The position numbers and the translations under genes are program-made. From assembly GCF_001854325.1 (NCBI RefSeq), contig NZ_CP017755.1, forward strand, positions 62,001 through 126,000: 64,000 nt of DNA. The letters run 5' to 3'. Source of the stretch: Cupriavidus malaysiensis. Its GTDB lineage: Bacteria; Pseudomonadota; Gammaproteobacteria; Burkholderiales; Burkholderiaceae. Of the stretch, positions 26,291 to 34,460 are shown piece by piece. The notes beneath the pieces were generated by a model. That model worked only from the letters and a program-made list of their open reading frames with translations. It ran no database searches and had not been told where the DNA came from. Position 1 is the first letter of the stretch. Each line of letters starts with the position of its first letter.

Positions 26291-27073
26291 TCAGTCGTTC
26301 AGGCCCGCGCGCATCTCGCTTTCGACCCAGACATTGGCGCTGTCGCCGCCGGCCGGCGACAGCTCCATGCGGTATTCGTAGCGGTCGGGGCGGTACTGGC
26401 CCAGCAGGAACTGCACGGGACGTCCCTGGCTGTCCTTGACCACGCGGCGCACCGCCAGCAGCGCGCCGCCGACGGGCACGTCCAGCAGCGGCGCGACCAC
26501 CACGTCGGCCAGGCGCGCGCTCAGCACCTGGGTGGCCCGCCCCAGTTCCACGCCGCCGGCTTCGAGCAGGCGCAGCATCGGCGTGGTCTCCAGGTCCTTG
26601 CGGGTCAGCGGCCGCCCCAGCGCCGCCGGCAGGTAGGCGGTGATGTGCGACAGGGGGCGGTTGCGGTAGTGGCGCACGCGCACCACCTTCAGCACCGGGT
26701 CGCCGGGCTGGAGTTCGAGCGCCTCGGCGACCTCGGGCGTGGCATGCACCTCGTCGATCGAGATCACCTTGACCGAGGTCTTCTCGCCCATGTCGATGAT
26801 GTTGTCGAGCAGGCTGCTGGTGCGCTCCTCGGCCGTCACCGCGGGCTTGGGCGGTTGCGGGTTGACGAAGGTGCCCAGGCCGCGGTGGCGCCGCACCAGG
26901 CCTTCCTGGACCAGCCGGTCGAACACACGGCGCATGGTGACGCGCGATGCCTGGAACTGCTTGGCCAGGTCGATTTCGCCGGGCAGCGGGCCCTGGCCGA
27001 AGCGGCCCTCCACGATCTGTTGGCGGAGTACCACGTAAATCTGGTGATACAGGGGGACGACGGCTTCACTCAT
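26291..27073 (-). CDS. GntR-family transcriptional regulator (HutC/UTRA subfamily)
   Basis: The 260-residue protein has an N-terminal winged helix (PLYHQIYVVLRQQIVEGRF, then LAKQFQASRVTMRRVFDRLVQEGLVRRHRGLGTFV, residues about 6-70) and a C-terminal UTRA ligand domain (ITAYLPAALGRPLTRKDLE, then RATQVLSARLADVVVAPLLDVPVGGALLAVRRVV). It is the first gene of the minus-strand GntR-Bug-hydratase operon and probably represses it, relieved by the transported acid. An ATGTA-N10-TACAT inverted repeat lies 40 bases upstream. Confidence 0.9.
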   Translation of the reverse strand: MSEAVVPLYHQIYVVLRQQIVEGRFGQGPLPGEIDLAKQFQASRVTMRRVFDRLVQEGLVRRHRGLGTFVNPQPPKPAVTAEERTSSLLDNIIDMGEKTSVKVISIDEVHATPEVAEALELQPGDPVLKVVRVRHYRNRPLSHITAYLPAALGRPLTRKDLETTPMLRLLEAGGVELGRATQVLSARLADVVVAPLLDVPVGGALLAVRRVVKDSQGRPVQFLLGQYRPDRYEYRMELSPAGGDSANVWVESEMRAGLND

Positions 27074-27112
27074 GGCTTACCTTGCAGACGCTGGCAGGGA
27101 CGGAATGGTGTA

Positions 27113-27132
27113 ATGTACGTTGCATCATACAT
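27113..27132 (-). promoter_or_regulatory. ATGTA-N10-TACAT inverted repeat, candidate GntR operator
   Basis: Perfect 5-base arms are separated by 10 bases in the promoter of the GntR gene. Position and the T/A-rich arms fit an autoregulatory GntR site; HutC-type operators usually have a GT...AC core, which is present in both arms. Confidence 0.5.
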
Positions 27133-27407
27133 GGAGCCGGGCGCCGTTGCACGAAGGCCGCACTCGGGCGCCTATGCTAGCGCGTATCCTGCTGTCGGCG
27201 AGGCGGGATGCGACCGAAAAACAACATCTACCGCGGTGCGCGCCCGTGTCTCCGCCATACCCGCGCCAGGGTCTCTCAACCGTGTTGCAGCCGCGAAACA
27301 GCCGCCATGAGCCTAGGCGGGCGCTCGCCCGCTTCTGCTAATGCGCTGAAAGTGAAGGGATTTTCCTCAACCGCCTGGCGGGAAAACCATGGCCCGAAAT
27401 TCCCATC

Positions 27408-27425
27408 TGTCACGCTGATGTGACA
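27408..27425. promoter_or_regulatory. TGTCAC-N6-GTGACA dyad
   Basis: Perfect 6-base arms with 6-base spacing, about 255 bases upstream of the Gly-rich protein gene. The overall shape (6-N6-6) is that of CRP-family sites, but the canonical TGTGA/TCACA arms are not present, so the regulator is unknown. Confidence 0.4.
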
Positions 27426-27450
27426 CGGGGCCAGCATTTTCCCGGCCGCG

Positions 27451-27475
27451 GGACCCGGCCACCTTGGCCGGGTCC
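27451..27475. promoter_or_regulatory. 10-base perfect hairpin in the leader of the Fap-like locus
   Basis: GGACCCGGCC and GGCCGGGTCC flank a 5-base loop (ACCTT). There is no U-tract, so a simple terminator is unlikely; it may be a leader structure. Confidence 0.4.
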
Positions 27476-27679
27476 GCGCCCTGCCATTCTGCCCCGGCGC
27501 AAGCTCTTGTATCTGTTGGGTTTGCGCCGGTATCGCGCACGGGCGGCGAGAGCTGGCATCGAATATGCGGAGTGTGTGGCCGGTCCGGCAATGCGCGGAC
27601 CAGGACCGGTTGCCGCCAATCCCCGAAAACGGCGTCAACCGGTGATGTGGAAGTCTAAAGACGTTCCTGGGAGCACTTC

Positions 27680-29173
27680 ATGAACAAGACTCTACTAGCG
27701 TCAGCCATCGCGCTCGCGTTGGGCGCGGGCGGCCAGGCTATGGCGAACCCAACGGCCACCAATACGGCAGGCAGCAACAACAGGGAGACCGCAACCGCAA
27801 CGTCGGCACAGTCCGGTGCCGGCGCGTTGGCGAATGAAAATTCCAGCGCATCGCAGGACAACAGCCAGCACAACTCGGCCGCCATCAACGTGACGGCCAA
27901 CCGGACCAAGACCACCACCACCACCACCACCAAGACGAAGGGCTGGAACACCTTCAGCGATGCCTATGGCAACGCCGGCGCCAACAACGGGAGCACGGCC
28001 GTTGCCAGCTTCAGCAACGCATTCAATACCAGCAAGGCGGTGGCGATCAGCAAGCTGCAGGGTTCGGTCAGCGGCCTGTCGATCAGCAACATCGGTAACT
28101 GGGCGCAGAACAACGGCAACGCCAACGGCGCGCGCGGCGGCATGGGCGGTACCGGCAACGGCGGCATGGGCGGCACCGGCAACGGCGCAGTCGGTGCGGT
28201 GGGCGGTGCTGGCGGAACGTCGACCAATCATGGCGCACAAGCCGGCAATTCGACCAACGGCGGCGCAAGTGCCGGCAATGGTGGTGCCGGTGGCGCGGCG
28301 TCCGGCAGTGGCGGCGACGGCGGTTCCGGCCGCGGCTCCGGCGGTGACGCGCTCAGTGCCAGCGTCGGCGTTGGCGGCAGAGGCGGGAGTGGCAGCGGCA
28401 CCGGTGGCGATCCGCAGGCCGCGACTGGATCCGGCAGCGGTGGCGCCGGTGGCGGTGCGGGCAGCAGGGGCGGCGGTTCGCTTGGCGTAAGCGCTGGCGC
28501 AGGTGGCGATAGCGGCGCTAACGGTGGTGTTGCCCTCGGCGGCCTGCTCGGTGGTGCGAACCATCACTCCAGCAGCAGCGGCACGGGCGGTTCAGCCAAC
28601 TCTGGCGCGACCGCTGGCAACGCCGGTAACGGCGGCGGCGGCGCGGTCAGCACCGCAGGCGGCAACTCGGCCGCAGGCGGCGGCGCAGGCGGTGGCGCCA
28701 CCGGCGGTTCGTCGATGGCCAGCGGCGGCAACGCTGGTGGTACTGGTGGCACTGGCGGCAATGGCTCCGGCGGTATGTCCGTGGCCACTGGCGGTGCCGG
28801 CAGCGGCACCGGCGGCGCTGGTGGCGATCAAGCCAGTGTCGGCGGCAACGGCGGCGCGGGCGGCTCGGCCAGCAACGGCAGTTCGTCCACCATGGCCAGC
28901 AACGGCAGCGCGACGGCCGGCAATGGCGGCAATGGCGGCAGTGGCGGCTCCGGCGCGGGCGGTACCGGTGGCGTAGGCAATGGCGGTGTGGCAGGCGCCG
29001 GCGGCGCGGGCGGCTCGAACTCCGTCAACGCCGGTACCTTCAACATGTCCAGCACCATGTCCGCGGTCGGCAATGCGGCGGCCGGCATCATGGTGGTCAG
29101 CCAGAACAGCGGCCTGGCCTCGCTGGCGCAACAGGCTGTCACGGTGCAGTCGAACCTGACCGTGGGTCACTAA
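27680..29173 (+). CDS. Secreted Gly-rich repetitive protein of a Fap-like locus
   Basis: The 497-residue protein has a clear signal peptide (cleavage near QAMA-N). An Asn/Ser/Thr-rich region and a seven-Thr tract (about residues 77-83) come first, then a conserved-looking block (about 86-140, AISKLQGSVSGLSISNIGNWAQNN). A roughly 300-residue Gly/Ala/Ser low-complexity region (GGxGG, GNGG) follows. The C-terminal 45 residues are distinct again and end in VVSQNSGLASLAQQAVTVQSNLTV, a Q/N-S/T-G pattern reminiscent of curli and Fap amyloid repeats. With a C39 peptidase and a FapF-like barrel downstream, it is probably the major extracellular fibre or matrix protein. Homology to FapB/FapC is not demonstrated. 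The ribosome site is GGGAG. Confidence 0.75.
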   Translation: MNKTLLASAIALALGAGGQAMANPTATNTAGSNNRETATATSAQSGAGALANENSSASQDNSQHNSAAINVTANRTKTTTTTTTKTKGWNTFSDAYGNAGANNGSTAVASFSNAFNTSKAVAISKLQGSVSGLSISNIGNWAQNNGNANGARGGMGGTGNGGMGGTGNGAVGAVGGAGGTSTNHGAQAGNSTNGGASAGNGGAGGAASGSGGDGGSGRGSGGDALSASVGVGGRGGSGSGTGGDPQAATGSGSGGAGGGAGSRGGGSLGVSAGAGGDSGANGGVALGGLLGGANHHSSSSGTGGSANSGATAGNAGNGGGGAVSTAGGNSAAGGGAGGGATGGSSMASGGNAGGTGGTGGNGSGGMSVATGGAGSGTGGAGGDQASVGGNGGAGGSASNGSSSTMASNGSATAGNGGNGGSGGSGAGGTGGVGNGGVAGAGGAGGSNSVNAGTFNMSSTMSAVGNAAAGIMVVSQNSGLASLAQQAVTVQSNLTVGH

Positions 29174-29374
29174 GCGGCAGGTGAGACAAGGCGGGATCCC
29201 GGAGGATGGCGGGATCCTGCCCATGCCCGATGTCATGCAGTGCGATGCACAGGCCGCGGTACGCGCGGGAAAGCGGCGCGTGCCGCGGCCTGTGCCGCCG
29301 CGGTCAAATGCCATTACCAGGGCGCGGTGCGGCGCGCGTGCCGGCGGGCGGTGGTGGCGGAAGGAGAGAACATC

Positions 29375-29791
29375 ATGCGCATGTTCCGAATCGCCCTTGC
29401 GACGCTGAGCGGGGTTGCCTTGAGCTGGCCCGCGGCGTTCGCCTTGGCCGGACCCGCCGCGATGGACGCGGCGCAGGGCCAGGCGGCGGCCTTGCAGGCA
29501 CCCGCGGCGGGATCGGCCGAGGGCGGCGCGGCGGCGAGTGCCGACCCGTTCGGCAAGCCCGTGGCCAGCGATCGGCTCGGCGATCTGCGCGGCGGCGCGC
29601 TGACGATCAGCGATATGGATGTGGCGGGCACGGTGGCGAACAATACCGCCAACCGGGTGATGACGGGATCGAACGCCATCAACGAAGGTTCGTTCGCCAA
29701 TGCGAGCGGCCTGTCGACCGTGGTCCAGAACACCGGGGCGAACGTGCTGATCCAGAACGCGACGATCCTCAATATCCAGTTCAAGCCATGA
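29375..29791 (+). CDS. Small exported protein with double-glycine motif, Fap-like locus
   Basis: The 138-residue protein has a Sec signal peptide (to about ALA-26), an Ala-rich propeptide, then PVASDRLGDLRGG ending at Gly74. The motif has hydrophobic residues at -4, -7 and -12 from the Gly-Gly, the spacing of double-glycine leaders that C39 peptidases cut. The 64-residue remainder is Asn-rich and ends with VVQNTGANVLIQNATILNIQF, a Q/N-T-G pattern like the end of the Gly-rich protein. AAGGAG lies nine bases before the ATG. Its stop overlaps the start of the C39 peptidase (ATGA), implying a peptidase-substrate pair. A role as minor fibre subunit or nucleator is inferred. Confidence 0.75.
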   Translation: MRMFRIALATLSGVALSWPAAFALAGPAAMDAAQGQAAALQAPAAGSAEGGAAASADPFGKPVASDRLGDLRGGALTISDMDVAGTVANNTANRVMTGSNAINEGSFANASGLSTVVQNTGANVLIQNATILNIQFKP

Positions 29792-30486
29792 GACTGGCAC
29801 GCTCTCTGCTGATCGCCGCGCAGCTCTCGCTGGCGCTGCTGCCGGCCGGCGTGGCATATGCGGATATCGCCAACTTGCAGGGCAGCCAGGGCGAGAATTA
29901 CCAGGTCCGGGTGGTCAGCCTCAAGCAGGCGCGTTTCAAGACGACCATCCAGCAGCAGTATGACTTCAGTTGCGGCTCGGCCGCAGTGGCCACCCTCCTC
30001 ACTTACCAGTACGGCTACAAGATCAACGAGGAGACGGTGTTCCAGGAAATGTACCAGAGCGGCGATCAAGCGAAGATCCGCCGCGAAGGATTCTCGCTGC
30101 TCGACATGAAGCGCTTCCTCGAATCGCGCGGCTTCATGGCGGACGGCTACGAGCTGCCCCTGTCAAAGCTCGAGGAAACGCAGATACCGGCCATCGTGCT
30201 GGTGATCGAGAACGGCTACCACCACTTCGTTGTCGTCAAGGGCGTGCGCGGCTCCCGTGTGCTGATCGGCGATCCCGCCACCGGCACGCGCGCGATCTCG
30301 CGCGAACACTTCAACGCGATCTGGGACAGCCAGTTGCTGTTCGTGATCCACAACCACGAGGAGGCGGCGCGCTTCAACCTGGCCGCCGACTGGCGGGTCG
30401 CACCGAGCGGGCCGCTGGAGATGGGGGTGAACCGCGACAGCCTGTTCTTCACGGTCATGCCGAAGCATGGCCCTGGGGATTTCTAG
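29788..30486 (+). CDS. Periplasmic C39-family cysteine peptidase (FapD-like)
   Basis: The 232-residue protein has a signal peptide (cleavage near AYA-D26) and a papain-like C39 peptidase domain. The oxyanion Gln and catalytic Cys lie in QQQYDFSCGSAAVATLL (Cys62), the His in GYHHFVVVKGV (His146) and the Asp in IGDPATG (Asp162), so all catalytic residues are intact. It has no ABC transporter part and is exported by Sec, unlike bacteriocin-processing C39 domains. The closest known role is FapD of Pseudomonas functional amyloid operons. Likely substrates are the double-glycine proteins encoded immediately before and after it. Confidence 0.88.
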   Translation: MRLARSLLIAAQLSLALLPAGVAYADIANLQGSQGENYQVRVVSLKQARFKTTIQQQYDFSCGSAAVATLLTYQYGYKINEETVFQEMYQSGDQAKIRREGFSLLDMKRFLESRGFMADGYELPLSKLEETQIPAIVLVIENGYHHFVVVKGVRGSRVLIGDPATGTRAISREHFNAIWDSQLLFVIHNHEEAARFNLAADWRVAPSGPLEMGVNRDSLFFTVMPKHGPGDF

Positions 30487-30497
30487 GAATCGAGATC

Positions 30498-31331
30498 ATG
30501 TTGCGAACCCCACTGCCCCGCCCGCGCTCCGGCGCCGGTGCGCGGGCCGCTGCGGCGCTGCTGGGCCTCGGGCTGGCCTGGTGCGGCGCCGCGCAAGCGA
30601 TCAATCCGCTGCAGCGTGAAGACGGCACTGGCGATGCGATGGCTGGCGCGTCGGCCAGGACCGGGCAGGGCAGTGCGCTGTCGCGCGCTCGAGACGGCAT
30701 GGCGGCCTGGGAACCGGTCGCGGCCGAGCGTCTGGAAGCGCTGCGTGGCGGCTTCGATGTCGGCGCGGGCTTGCAGGTGTCGTTCGGCATCGATCGCGCC
30801 GTGCTCATCAATGGCCAGCTCGTGGTGTCGACCAGCCTGAACATTCCCGATGTCAGCCAGATCACGGCGGCACAGGCCAATATGCTGGCCTCTCTGCTCG
30901 GCAATGTCAGCGCCGTGGTGGCGAATGCCAACAATGCCGCAGCCGCGGCGGGCAGCAATGGTCGCGGCGGTAATGGCGCCAATGGTGGCAACGGTGGCAG
31001 CGCAAGCGTGCCGGGTACGTCCGGCGCGGCCGCGGCGGCGGCACTGGTCGGAGGTGCCGGCCTGCCGACCAGCGTGTCCAGCAATGGCACCACCACCGTA
31101 GCCACCAACGGCCTGCTGACGCTGGTACAGAACGGCGGCGGCAACAGCATCGCGCCCGGAGCCATTCCCGCCTCGCTGGCTGCCACGGTGATCCAGAATT
31201 CACTGAACAACCAGGCCATCGCGAGCCTGACCAGCATCAATGCCGCCGTCAATACCCTGGGCGCCTTCCGTGCGATGCAGGCTGGTGCGTTACTGAACAG
31301 TACGCTGATCCAATCGGCGGTATCACGGTGA
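30498..31331 (+). CDS. Exported protein with double-glycine motif and Gly/Asn-rich segment, Fap-like locus
   Basis: The 277-residue protein has a signal peptide (cleavage near AQA-I35) and then PVAAERLEALRGG ending at Gly85, nearly the same motif as in the 138-residue protein, with Val, Leu and Leu at -12, -7 and -4. After the Gly-Gly comes FDVGAGLQVSFGIDRAVLINGQLVVSTSLNIPD, probably beta-strands, then a short Gly/Asn-rich stretch (about 152-170). The C-terminal part has repeated V-x-Q-N motifs (LVQNGGGNSI, VIQNSLNNQAI). It lies 11 bases after the peptidase gene. A FapE- or chaperone-like role is possible; no firm family is recognised. Confidence 0.7.
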   Translation: MLRTPLPRPRSGAGARAAAALLGLGLAWCGAAQAINPLQREDGTGDAMAGASARTGQGSALSRARDGMAAWEPVAAERLEALRGGFDVGAGLQVSFGIDRAVLINGQLVVSTSLNIPDVSQITAAQANMLASLLGNVSAVVANANNAAAAAGSNGRGGNGANGGNGGSASVPGTSGAAAAAALVGGAGLPTSVSSNGTTTVATNGLLTLVQNGGGNSIAPGAIPASLAATVIQNSLNNQAIASLTSINAAVNTLGAFRAMQAGALLNSTLIQSAVSR

Positions 31332-31416
31332 TGGTTTGATGCAGTGAAGCCCGAACAGGCGAGCAGGTAGCGGACGCCTGCGCAATCAGTCCGCCGTCCT
31401 GGGGAGGAGAGACGTG

Positions 31417-32841
31417 ATGAAGACTTGGTCGTTACGGGGGATCGGCCTGGCCGGATGTTCCACCTTGCTGCTTGGCTCGCTGGCGCATGCGCAGACGCAG
31501 CCTGCAGTGGAAGACGTCGACACATCGGCCACGAAGCTGGAGGCGCTCAAGCGCGAGGTGGCCGAGCAGGCCGCGGCGCTCGATGCGATGAAACAGTCGA
31601 TGGCGCAGCAGGAAGCGACCATCCGGGAATTGCGCGGCGTGCTCGGGCTCGATGTGCTCGCGCGCAAGCGAGGCGGCCAGCGTGCCGGCAGCGGCACGCC
31701 GGTGACGCCGAGCGATGCCGCGACCGCGGCCACCGCCGGCGCGGCGGCGACCAGTGCGACGCAGTCCGTACCCAATTTGCCAGCCAATGTCGTGCAGGGC
31801 GCACAGCCCGGCAGCGCGCAGGGCGACGGCATGCCGCTGGCCGGCGATCCGGAGCCCGTCGGCGTGGCGCCGCAGCGCGACGCGCGGCCGCCGGAGGTGG
31901 CGCCGATCTTCGACCAGCCCGGCGTGCTGACGCCAGCGAAGAAGCTGGTGATCGAGCCCTCGTTCCAATATGGCTATTCCTCAAGCGATCGCGTGGCGCT
32001 GATCGGCTACACCATCATTCCCGCCATCCTGATCGGCCTGATCGACGTGCGCCAGGTCAAGACTTCGACCTATGTGTCGGCGCTGGCTTTCCGCTACGGA
32101 CTGACCAACCGGCTCGAGATCGAGGCCAAGGTGCCCTATGTGCATGCGACCACCGACACGATCAGCCGCGAGATCTTCACGGGCTCGGCCAATGACAACG
32201 CCTTCGGTGCCTCGGGCTCGGGCCTCGGCGACGTCGAAGCGACCATCCGCTACCAGCTCAACCAGGGCACCGAGCGCCTGCCCTACTTCATCGGCTGGCT
32301 GCGCTACAAGTCGCGCACGGGGCGGGACCCCTTCGAGGTCACCACCGATTGCGTGACGCGCTGCGTGGCCAATACGACGGGCACGGGGCTGCCGCTGTCG
32401 ATGCCGACCGGCACCGGCTTCCAGGCGATCCAGCCCGGCATCACCTGGCTGTTCCCGAGCGACCCTGCCGTGTTCTTCGGCACCTTCAGCTATCTGCACA
32501 ATTTCACGCGCAGCAATGTGAGCCGCACCGTGCTGGGCGGGCAGCAGGAGTTCCTCGGCGACATCCGTGCAGGCGACATCTTCGAGTTCAGCTTCGGCGT
32601 CGGCCTGTCGCTCAACGAGAAGGCATCGTTCAGCATCGGCTATGACCAGAGCATCATCTGGCCGACCAAGCAGAACGGTGCGACGGTGCCGGGGTCGGTG
32701 CGCGTCACCCTGGGCACCTTGCTGGTGGGTTACTCGTACCGGTTCAGCAAGCGCTATACGCTGAACGTGTCGGTGGGCGCGGGCCTGACGCGCGACACGC
32801 CGGACCTGCAGGTCACGGTCCGGCTACCGATCACTTTCTGA
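31417..32841 (+). CDS. FapF-like outer-membrane secretion channel (coiled coil plus beta-barrel)
   Basis: The 474-residue protein has a signal peptide (AHA-Q near 25) and a coiled-coil segment (about 37-75, LEALKREVAEQAAALDAMKQSMAQQEATIRELRGVL). A Pro/Ala/Thr linker and a beta-barrel of about 300 residues follow, with alternating hydrophobic strands, ending VTVRLPITF with a terminal aromatic. Coiled coil, linker and C-terminal barrel is the layout of FapF, the amyloid exporter of Pseudomonas. The ATG at 31417 is eight bases after GGGGAGGA; a GTG one codon earlier is less well spaced. It would carry the Gly-rich and double-glycine proteins out of the cell. Confidence 0.78.
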   Translation: MKTWSLRGIGLAGCSTLLLGSLAHAQTQPAVEDVDTSATKLEALKREVAEQAAALDAMKQSMAQQEATIRELRGVLGLDVLARKRGGQRAGSGTPVTPSDAATAATAGAAATSATQSVPNLPANVVQGAQPGSAQGDGMPLAGDPEPVGVAPQRDARPPEVAPIFDQPGVLTPAKKLVIEPSFQYGYSSSDRVALIGYTIIPAILIGLIDVRQVKTSTYVSALAFRYGLTNRLEIEAKVPYVHATTDTISREIFTGSANDNAFGASGSGLGDVEATIRYQLNQGTERLPYFIGWLRYKSRTGRDPFEVTTDCVTRCVANTTGTGLPLSMPTGTGFQAIQPGITWLFPSDPAVFFGTFSYLHNFTRSNVSRTVLGGQQEFLGDIRAGDIFEFSFGVGLSLNEKASFSIGYDQSIIWPTKQNGATVPGSVRVTLGTLLVGYSYRFSKRYTLNVSVGAGLTRDTPDLQVTVRLPITF

Positions 32842-32998
32842 TGGCGCGTGCCGCACCGGGTGAAGCGTGCGAGTCTTTCCCCGGATGCCGCCTTGCGCCG
32901 GCCATGCCGCTGGCGTACAAAGAAGTCAGCCACTCTTCCCGAGCGGCGCAAGCCGGCGGGGTGCAGAGGAGGCAACGTCCTCAAAGGAGGAGACGACC

Positions 32999-33511
32999 AT
33001 GCGCAAACGTATCTTCTGGTTGTTGCCGGACACGGCTTGCGCGCGTCGCGCAATGGACGACCTGCTGCTGGCCCGCATCGAGCACAGCCGCATCCATTTC
33101 GTGGCGCGCGAGGACACGGACATGACGGGCCTGCACGAGGCCAATCTGTTCCAGACTTCCGACATCGTCCACGCGGCCGAGATGGGCCTGATGGTGGGCG
33201 GCGGCGTGGGCATCGTGGCCGGGGTGGTGGTGGCGATGTTCCCGATCGTCAGCGATTCGCCGCAGTGGGGCCTGGTGGGGGTGCTGGCGGTCCTGGGCGC
33301 GATCATCGGAGCCTGGGCGTCCAGCATGATCGGCAGTTCGGTGCCCAACAGTCGTCTGCGCTCGTTCACGACCGACATCGAGGCCGGCAAGATCCTGCTG
33401 ATGGTGGACGTGCCGCGCGGCCGCGTAGACGAGATCGAACAGCTGCTGCAGCGGACCCATCCGGAAGCCCGCTTCGCCGGCCTGGATCCGGCCATACCGG
33501 CCTTCCCCTGA
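32999..33511 (+). CDS. DUF1269-family membrane protein
   Basis: The 170-residue protein has a soluble N-terminal half (RIFWLLPDTACARRAMDDLLLARIEHSRIHFVARED) and two strongly hydrophobic, Gly-rich segments at about 64-82 and 90-112. A C-terminal DEIEQLLQRTHPEARFAG follows, as in DUF1269 proteins predicted to be inner-membrane. Function is unknown. The start is supported by AAAGGAGGAG. It stands alone, followed by a strong hairpin. Confidence 0.8.
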   Translation: MRKRIFWLLPDTACARRAMDDLLLARIEHSRIHFVAREDTDMTGLHEANLFQTSDIVHAAEMGLMVGGGVGIVAGVVVAMFPIVSDSPQWGLVGVLAVLGAIIGAWASSMIGSSVPNSRLRSFTTDIEAGKILLMVDVPRGRVDEIEQLLQRTHPEARFAGLDPAIPAFP

Positions 33512-33541
33512 ACCGTTCCGGCCCGGCATGCCGGGCATGCT

Positions 33542-33571
33542 GACGCGGCCGGCCTGCGGGCCGGCCGCGTC
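33542..33571 (+). terminator. 13-base perfect hairpin after the DUF1269 gene
   Basis: GACGCGGCCGGCC pairs fully with GGCCGGCCGCGTC over a TGCG loop, about 30 bases past the stop. The T-run is short, as is often the case in this GC-rich sequence. It probably also insulates the SDR gene. Confidence 0.6.
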
Positions 33572-33597
33572 GTTGCCGGCTGCGGTATAGTCTGCGC

Positions 33598-34458
33598 ATG
33601 ACTACCGCACCCGACATGCCCGCAGCCTCCGCGGCATCCGCTTCGTCAACTTCGTCAGCCTCGTCCGCAACTTCCGCCGCTTCATCTCCTGCGGCCGGCG
33701 CGCCATTCGCGCTGCACGGCCGCGTGGCTCTCGTCACCGGCGGTGCGCAGGGCCTGGGCGAGGCCATTGCCGCGGGCCTGGCCGCGGCGGGCGCCCACGT
33801 GCTGGTGGTGGCGCGCTCGGTGCCGCGCGTTGCCGCCGCCGTCGACCGCTTGCGCGCGCTAGGCGGCAGCGCCGAAGGACTGCCGCTGGACATCACCGAC
33901 GATGCCGCCGTGGAGGCCGCCTTCGCGCACATCGATGCCGCGCACGGCCGTCTCGACATCCTGGTCAACAATGCCGGCGCGCGCCAGCGCAGTACCATGG
34001 CAGAGCTCGGCGCGGCCGAGCTGCGCAGCATGCTGGAGACCAACCTGGTGGCGCCGTATGCGCTGTGCCGCCACGCCGCGCAGCGCATGCGCGCGGGGGG
34101 CTACGGGCGCATCGTCAACGTCAGCTCGATCGCCGGCCAGGTAGCGCGCTATGGCGACGTGCTCTATCCGGCCACCAAGGGCGGGCTCGATGCGCTCACC
34201 CGTGCCATGGCCGCCGAACTCGGCCGCGAGGGCATCACCGTCAATGCCGTCGCGCCGGGTTATTTCGCCACCGAACCCAACCAGCCGATGGTGGCCGATG
34301 CCACCGTGGCGCAGTGGCTGCGCGACCGCACCTCGCTGGGCCGCTGGGGCAGGCCGGACGAAGTGGCCGGCGCGGTGGTGTTCCTGGCCTCGCCGGCCGC
34401 CTCCTATGTCACCGGCCACGTGCTGGCCGTCGACGGCGGCTACCTCGGCCACTTCTAA
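33598..34458 (+). CDS. Short-chain dehydrogenase/reductase
   Basis: The 286-residue classical SDR has TGGAQGLG as cofactor motif (about 43-50), NNAG (about 122-125), a catalytic Ser in VNVSSIAGQ and YPATK as the Tyr-x3-Lys pair. The C-terminal VAPGYFATEPN / ASYVTGHVLAVDGGY is as in the gluconate-5-dehydrogenase/FabG-like group. The first 35 residues are an unusual Ala/Ser-rich tail not normally found in the family; a later start is not obvious because the ATG at 33598 is the only close one. The substrate is unknown. It is convergent with the LysR gene, 2 bases away. Confidence 0.87.
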   Translation: MTTAPDMPAASAASASSTSSASSATSAASSPAAGAPFALHGRVALVTGGAQGLGEAIAAGLAAAGAHVLVVARSVPRVAAAVDRLRALGGSAEGLPLDITDDAAVEAAFAHIDAAHGRLDILVNNAGARQRSTMAELGAAELRSMLETNLVAPYALCRHAAQRMRAGGYGRIVNVSSIAGQVARYGDVLYPATKGGLDALTRAMAAELGREGITVNAVAPGYFATEPNQPMVADATVAQWLRDRTSLGRWGRPDEVAGAVVFLASPAASYVTGHVLAVDGGYLGHF

Positions 34459-34460
34459 CT

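Larger units (their letters stand above)
27133..27679. promoter_or_regulatory. Leader and promoter region of the Fap-like locus
   Basis: About 550 bases without a gene. It contains a TGTCAC-N6-GTGACA inverted repeat at 27408-27425, shaped like a CRP/FNR-family site but with different arms, and a 10-base perfect hairpin (GGACCCGGCC / GGCCGGGTCC) at 27451-27475. The latter may be a leader hairpin or attenuator about 205 bases before the Gly-rich gene. GGGAG precedes that gene's ATG. Confidence 0.45.

Noticed and set aside
27680-29173. The Gly-rich protein as a PE-PGRS or collagen-like protein
   Set aside because: There is no PE domain and no strict G-x-y periodicity; signal peptide and neighbours fit a Fap-like matrix protein better.
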